From an uncultured Propioniciclava sp. (GTDB lineage Bacteria; Actinomycetota; Actinomycetes; Propionibacteriales; Propionibacteriaceae): a stretch of 6,547 bases of DNA. Both the position numbers and the translations under genes were made by a program. Of the stretch, positions 5,766 to 6,547 are shown piece by piece. Location: assembly GCA_937872005.1 (NCBI GenBank), contig CALMPQ010000397.1:1-6547 (forward strand). Direction: 5' to 3'. Every line of letters starts with the position of its first letter. The first letter of the stretch is position 1. The notes beneath the pieces were generated by a model. The model was not told where the DNA came from. It searched no databases and was given only the letters and a program-made list of their open reading frames with translations.

Positions 5766-5892
5766 GCGAGTTTCCTATCACTGGTTCCACGGAGGTGATG
5801 CGGCATCTTTGCACTCTGTCGCCACCATTCCCAGCACATCCACGCGCACACCGCAATACGTGATCGGTTTGACACCTGCGAAGCTGGACGCC
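5766..5892. promoter_or_regulatory. Divergent intergenic region between binding-protein and IMPase genes
   Basis: This 127-bp gap must carry promoters for both directions, but none is clear. On minus, AGGAAA (5776-5771) is the ribosome binding site of the binding-protein gene. The same bases read as TAGGAA, six bases before the GTG, a near miss to the leaderless -10 pattern (last base A, not T). On plus, TTGACA (5869-5874) is a perfect -35 hexamer, but no -10 box follows at 16-19 bp. GGAGGTGAT (5791-5799, plus) is a perfect complement of the 16S rRNA 3' end, without a well-placed start. The small inverted repeat GATGC-G-GCATC spans 5797-5807. Base composition is clearly lower in G+C than in the genes. 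Confidence 0.5.
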
Positions 5893-6547
5893 ATGGACGC
5901 GCGTTCTGCTCTCCCCCGGCCCGAACTGCTCGACGAACTCCTCGCCGTCGCGATCGAGGTGGCGACCACGTGCGGGCGCCTCATCGTGGACGAGCGGCCC
6001 GAGCACGTCTCGGTGGCCGCGACGAAGACGAGCGCGATCGACATCGTCACAGCGATGGATCGGCGCAGTGAGGAACTCGCCCACCGGCTGCTGGCCGAGC
6101 AGCGTCCCGAGGACGGGATCGTGGGCGAGGAGGGGCTCGACCGTGCCGGGACCAGCGGCATCACCTGGCTCGTCGACCCCATCGACGGCACCGTGAACTA
6201 CTTCTACGACAACGACGAGTACGCCGTCAGCGTGGCCGCGGTGATCGGGGATGCGCGTAGCGAGGGCGGCTGGTTCCCCGTCGCCGGGGCCGTCTTCAAC
6301 CCCGCGTCCGGCGACCTGTTCACCGCCCGTCGCAGCGGGGGTGCCCACCTCGGCGGCGCGCCACTCTCCCCCACCCCACCCGGCGACCTGGCGGCCTCAC
6401 TCGTCGGCACGGGCTTCGCCTACGACGCGTCGGTGCGGGCCCGCCAGGCCGATGCGGCCGCCCGGGTCATTCCGAAGGTGCGCGACATCCGGCGGCACGG
6501 GGCGGCGTCCCTCGACCTGTGCGCGGTGGCGTGCGGACGACTGGACG
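5893..6547 (+). CDS. Inositol monophosphatase family protein, N-terminal 218 residues (C-terminus beyond window)
   Basis: The reading frame is open to the window end; about 50 residues of a normal 265-residue protein are missing. Family motifs are in place: Lys45, Gly-Glu-Glu at 78-80, Asp95-Pro-Ile-Asp98-Gly-Thr (Mg2+ ligands and catalytic centre), then Phe135-Asn-Pro, and the Arg-x-His-Gly-Ala-Ala-Ser-Leu-Asp-Leu-Cys block at 201-210 leading into Gly-Arg-Leu-Asp. The last metal-binding Asp (Trp-Asp motif) lies outside the window. The enzyme removes phosphate from a small phosphomonoester in the cytoplasm. Actinobacterial members act on inositol-1-phosphate, histidinol phosphate or PAP-like substrates, and the visible part does not separate these. 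I chose ATG 5893 because it gives the usual distance to the first helix and because codons upstream (TCT, ATT, ACA, CAA) look non-coding. In-frame TTG 5809, GTG 5860 and TTG 5869 are alternatives. The ribosome binding site is poor. It diverges from the ABC operon. Confidence 0.9.
   Translation, partial: MDARSALPRPELLDELLAVAIEVATTCGRLIVDERPEHVSVAATKTSAIDIVTAMDRRSEELAHRLLAEQRPEDGIVGEEGLDRAGTSGITWLVDPIDGTVNYFYDNDEYAVSVAAVIGDARSEGGWFPVAGAVFNPASGDLFTARRSGGAHLGGAPLSPTPPGDLAASLVGTGFAYDASVRARQADAAARVIPKVRDIRRHGAASLDLCAVACGRLD

Noticed and set aside
4635..5798. A 387-codon open frame on the plus strand opposite the binding-protein gene.
   Set aside because: It is a Val/Gly/Leu/Asp-rich antisense shadow. 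The minus strand has a lipobox and complete binding-protein motifs.
5798..5863. 21-codon plus-strand frame as a leader peptide.
   Set aside because: The Shine-Dalgarno core ends only two bases before its ATG, there is no run of regulatory codons, and no promoter is visible. It is kept only as part of the finding on this leader.
5869..5897. TTGACA as the -35 of an IMPase promoter.
   Set aside because: No -10-like hexamer follows at 16-19 bp, and transcription from it would begin inside the coding region, beyond the preferred ATG.

Overview
The window looks like chromosomal DNA from a high-GC actinobacterium. Wobble positions are overwhelmingly G or C, GTG starts are common, several first genes have a TANNNT -10 box exactly one hexamer upstream of the start codon (the leaderless arrangement typical of Actinomycetota), and the lipoprotein and transporter families fit. 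I cannot place it to genus; a Propionibacteriales or related origin is only an impression. I see no rRNA, tRNA, CRISPR array, insertion sequence or prophage gene.

Layout from left to right. Bases 1-155 (minus) hold the N-terminus of an unrecognised acidic protein that runs off the left edge. It lies 15 bp downstream of a 309-residue AEC-family (auxin efflux carrier type) permease (171-1100, minus). A 91-bp divergent promoter region separates that permease from a plus-strand pair: an acyltransferase-3-type multipass membrane protein (1192-2466) and, 22 bp later, a small VTT/DedA-like membrane protein (2489-2989). A 136-bp gap between convergent genes follows, containing an 88-bp imperfect palindrome (3026-3113). 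Next comes a minus-strand operon, read from right to left: a polar amino acid binding lipoprotein (4935-5765), its permease (4025-4855) and its ATPase (3126-4019). This is the gene order of GlnHPQ-type importers. Diverging from it across 127 bp is an inositol monophosphatase family gene (5893 to the right edge, C-terminus missing).

The three ABC genes clearly work together as one importer: the lipoprotein captures a polar amino acid outside the membrane, the permease (probably a homodimer) passes it across, and the ATPase powers this. A perfect 13-bp stem-loop after the binding-protein gene probably raises its expression over the other two. The remaining genes are common accessory membrane and housekeeping functions, with no evidence that they form one pathway.

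I found no convincing new multi-gene system. The signals most worth checking are the 88-bp palindrome, the repeated leaderless promoter geometry, the intercistronic stem-loop and the VTT protein that lacks the family's usual arginines.
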